Below, in pieces: positions 62,069 to 64,000 of a DNA stretch of 64,000 bases. The translations under genes were made by a program, and so were the position numbers. The stretch is from Candidatus Pelagibacter sp. (GTDB taxonomy: Bacteria > Pseudomonadota > Alphaproteobacteria > Paracaedibacterales > CAIOTO01), in assembly GCA_013823725.1 (NCBI GenBank), contig PNMQ01000006.1:65746-129745 (forward strand), read 5' to 3'. Below the pieces are notes generated by a model. That model was not told the DNA's origin and did no database searches. It saw only the letters and a program-made list of their open reading frames with translations. Numbering within the stretch: the stretch's first letter is position 1; every line of letters starts with the position of its first letter.

Positions 62069-63025
62069 CTAAGTTGATGCCGCCCTCTTTAGCCGATCGT
62101 TAATAGCTCTACCAAGTCCATCATGGGGGATCGGAGCAAAGTCTACGATATTGATCTTATCACGATCGATCTGCCTTAGAACATGGTAAAGATTGCAGGC
62201 AGCTTCTTCTAGAGATCCATCTAAACTTAAATTTAAATCACAAGGCATAGATCCAAAACCAACATAAAAGTTTCTTTTATTTTCAGGTAGGATATTTAAA
62301 TGTATTTTAGCTTTGGGTGAATAATGCTTACGTGATAACCCTGGTACAGCTTTTGAATTTTCATATTTAGAAAGAATTAAATCTGAAAACCGACTTTGTA
62401 AATATTCATATGAGGAACTACCTAATCTTAAAATTGAAGGAATATCCGTTTGAATGTCAATAATTGTTGATTCCAGTCCGTATTGAGACTTTCCCCCGTC
62501 CAGGATATAAGGAATCAAACCATCTAAATCCCATTTTACGTGTTCAGCACAAGTGGGACTAACATAATTACTTCGATTAGCGCTAGGTGCTGCGAGTGGA
62601 AAATCTATAGAGGATAAAACTTCTTTAAAGAGTGGATGGCGTGGCAATCTTAGTGCTATAGATTTTTGACCTGCTAAAACATATGGACTTAGTTCGTTTT
62701 CCGTATTTTCTTTAAGAGGAACCACTAAAGTGACAGCTCCACTAAAACTTGAATCCAGCCATACTTCTTCAGCAATTTTCAAACCTTTAACGCTAAATGA
62801 TCCCCACTTTAACGCTGATTCAATTGTTGAAACATGTACAATTAAAGGATTAGAAGAAGGTCTTCCTTTAACGCGATAAATTGACTGAACAGCCAAATCT
62901 TTTGTAGCATCCGCTGCCAAACCATAAACTGTTTCTGTTGGCAACGCCACAACATCAGCATTTTTTAAAGATTGGACTACCAGCTGTAGCGAATTAGTAA
63001 TGAGTGTTTCAAATTTATTTGTCAT
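62069..63025 (-). CDS. tsaC: L-threonylcarbamoyladenylate synthase (Sua5 type)
   Basis: Makes the activated intermediate for the t6A37 modification of ANN-reading tRNAs. The 318 residues include a YrdC domain (VVALPTETVYGLAADATKD, RVKGRPSSNPLIVHV, the LRLPRHPLF and APSANRSNYVSPT loops) and the extra C-terminal Sua5 domain (about 215-318, from PGLSRKHYSPKAKIHL), which marks the long Sua5 form rather than the short TsaC/YrdC. Family length is normal. The chemoreceptor gene starts divergently 78 bases upstream. Confidence 0.93.
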   Translation of the reverse strand: MTNKFETLITNSLQLVVQSLKNADVVALPTETVYGLAADATKDLAVQSIYRVKGRPSSNPLIVHVSTIESALKWGSFSVKGLKIAEEVWLDSSFSGAVTLVVPLKENTENELSPYVLAGQKSIALRLPRHPLFKEVLSSIDFPLAAPSANRSNYVSPTCAEHVKWDLDGLIPYILDGGKSQYGLESTIIDIQTDIPSILRLGSSSYEYLQSRFSDLILSKYENSKAVPGLSRKHYSPKAKIHLNILPENKRNFYVGFGSMPCDLNLSLDGSLEEAACNLYHVLRQIDRDKINIVDFAPIPHDGLGRAINDRLKRAAST

Positions 63026-63028
63026 GGA

Positions 63029-63074
63029 TTAACGTGTTTTTAAGGAATATCAATGTAGTCTCTATAATATAGAG
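63029..63074 (+). promoter_or_regulatory. CtrA-like box and palindromic -10 of the chemoreceptor gene
   Basis: TTAACGTGTTTTTAA (63029-63043) has TTAA spaced by 7 bases, the CtrA pattern. It overlaps the expected -35 region (TTAAGG at 63040-63045), 17 bases before a perfect TATAAT at 63063-63068. The -10 box sits in a perfect 15-base palindrome CTCTATAATATAGAG (63060-63074). The tsaC start lies 4 bases to the left, so the region serves both genes or only the receptor. Confidence 0.45.
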
Positions 63075-63103
63075 TAGTATGATCATATATTTCCAGAACA
63101 AAA

Positions 63104-64000
63104 ATGAGATTAGACACATCATCCAGCACTGCCAAATTACATATCAAAGCGTTATCATATCTTATTTTGGGATTGGCAGTATCTTTTATCCTTACCGTAT
63201 TCATTATAGGAAAGAAATTCCAAGAAATTTATACCGTTAAATTTTATCTATCTAATTTGGGAACAATATTCCTTTTCTTTGGGTGTATGCTATTTACATT
63301 TGTGATTACAATATCAAAATTTATTTTTCCCAATACACATTTTTTTTCTATATTATCCAATCTTGAAAAAGGAGTATTTGAAAACTCCGTAAGATACAGA
63401 TCACGCAAAAACCCCTATTTTGAATACGCTAGTGTAATTTTTCAGTTACAAAATAATATACGCGATTTAAGAAATGCAGTTGCGCAAAATCAGTCTTCTT
63501 TGTCGATGTATTCGGAAACATATGATAATACCAAAATTGCGACATCACAAGATTTAGGTATGGTTTATAGAAAATCACTTTTGTCTGTCGTTGAATGCTC
63601 TTATTCCATATTTAGTCAATCTAAAATTGGATATGATCTTATCCAAAATTCAAATATACGTTCACATAATCTTGTACTTGATTCAAATGAATCTGCCTTA
63701 AAAATCCAAGCTATTGCAGCATCAGCTGAAAAATTATCCACATCAATAACTGATATTAGTTTAAAAGTAATAGAATCTACAAAATCTGCAACTAAAGCTT
63801 CAAGAGCTGCTTCAGAAACAGAATTTAGAGTCCAGGGTCTTGCAAGTGTTGCAACAAGAATTAGTGATGTTGTTTTACTTATTCAAGAAATTGCAAGTCA
63901 AACTCATTTATTAGCTTTAAACGCAACTATAGAAGCAGCCAGAGCCGGTGAAGCAGGAAAAGGGTTTGCAGTGGTTGCATCAGAAGTGAAAAATCTAGCA
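63104..64000 (+). CDS. Methyl-accepting chemotaxis-like protein (3' end outside window)
   Basis: The frame is open from the ATG at 63104 to the window edge (299 codons). Two hydrophobic segments are near residues 20-40 and 58-80, with a periplasmic loop of only about 15-20 residues, so there is no large external sensor domain. A long helical cytoplasmic region follows ([26 protein letters not shown], then [14 protein letters not shown]). It runs into the conserved hairpin tip of the MCP signalling domain, [20 protein letters not shown] then [20 protein letters not shown]. His replaces the usual Asn in QTNLLALNA. It would signal to a CheA/CheW system, of which no other gene is in the window. 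Confidence 0.88.
   Translation, partial: MRLDTSSSTAKLHIKALSYLILGLAVSFILTVFIIGKKFQEIYTVKFYLSNLGTIFLFFGCMLFTFVITISKFIFPNTHFFSILSNLEKGVFENSVRYRSRKNPYFEYASVIFQLQNNIRDLRNAVAQNQSSLSMYSETYDNTKIATSQDLGMVYRKSLLSVVECSYSIFSQSKIGYDLIQNSNIRSHNLVLDSNESALKIQAIAASAEKLSTSITDISLKVIESTKSATKASRAASETEFRVQGLASVATRISDVVLLIQEIASQTHLLALNATIEAARAGEAGKGFAVVASEVKNLA

Overview
The window looks like a visibly AT-rich alphaproteobacterial chromosome segment. It is probably from a host-associated lineage of the Holosporales/Rickettsiales type; that lineage call is inference. The clearest lineage markers are a circularly permuted two-piece tmRNA gene, an alpha-type SspB beside it, a CycM-like anchored cytochrome c, and a DciA-like protein near DnaB. 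No insertion sequence, prophage, CRISPR array or rRNA operon was seen. Both ends are cut inside genes: an AI-2E/PerM-family permease at the left and a chemoreceptor-like protein at the right.

Layout. 1-9.2 kb: permease, EVE protein, DedA protein, M23 peptidase, several secreted proteins of unknown function (one a pseudopilin, one made of GMGMPGMMGGP repeats), cytochrome c and a soluble hybrid histidine kinase. 9.3-18.2 kb, minus strand: sspB, ssrA (tmRNA), ettA, then a tight cluster glmM-rpiB-asd-peptide-binding protein, and a dicarboxylate/amino-acid symporter. 18.3-32 kb: valS, a coiled-coil secreted protein overlapping a TonB-receptor-like gene, rne (minus), a BrnQ-type permease, mnmA, and two large low-complexity secreted proteins. 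32-42 kb: mutY, bamE-holC-hemD, ubiA and rsmE (divergent), dciA-recJ-dnaB, a NUDIX gene and a broken P-loop kinase gene. 41.7-58 kb: trmD-rplS-topA, a secreted trypsin-like protease, a glycosyltransferase, uvrB, murB/murC, cutA, aminopeptidase P, addA and tRNA-Leu(UAA). 58-64 kb: three secreted or membrane unknowns, a GspE/PilB-type ATPase, tsaC and the chemoreceptor.

How it fits together. The cell keeps peptidoglycan synthesis and turnover (glmM, asd, murB, murC, M23), ubiquinone and haem steps (ubiA, hemD, cytochrome c), DNA repair and replication (mutY, recJ, uvrB, addA, dnaB, topA, holC), and translation rescue (ssrA, sspB, ettA). It imports metabolites (BrnQ, DAACS symporter, peptide-binding protein, TonB receptor). 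At least ten secreted or membrane proteins of unknown function sit singly between housekeeping genes, which suggests a lineage-specific secretome.

The most unusual signal is the tmRNA. Its deduced tag is about 34 residues, strongly basic, and ends in RRRSDRKAA rather than a short acidic ANDN...LAA/VAA tag. It is encoded directly upstream of the SspB adaptor that would be expected to read it. Other points of interest are a decayed P-loop kinase gene fused by ATGA overlap to a NUDIX gene, two near-identical CtrA-like boxes (TTAAC-N6-TTAAG), a three-half-site operator-like element in front of rne, and a Cys/Lys-rich tail on a secreted protein.
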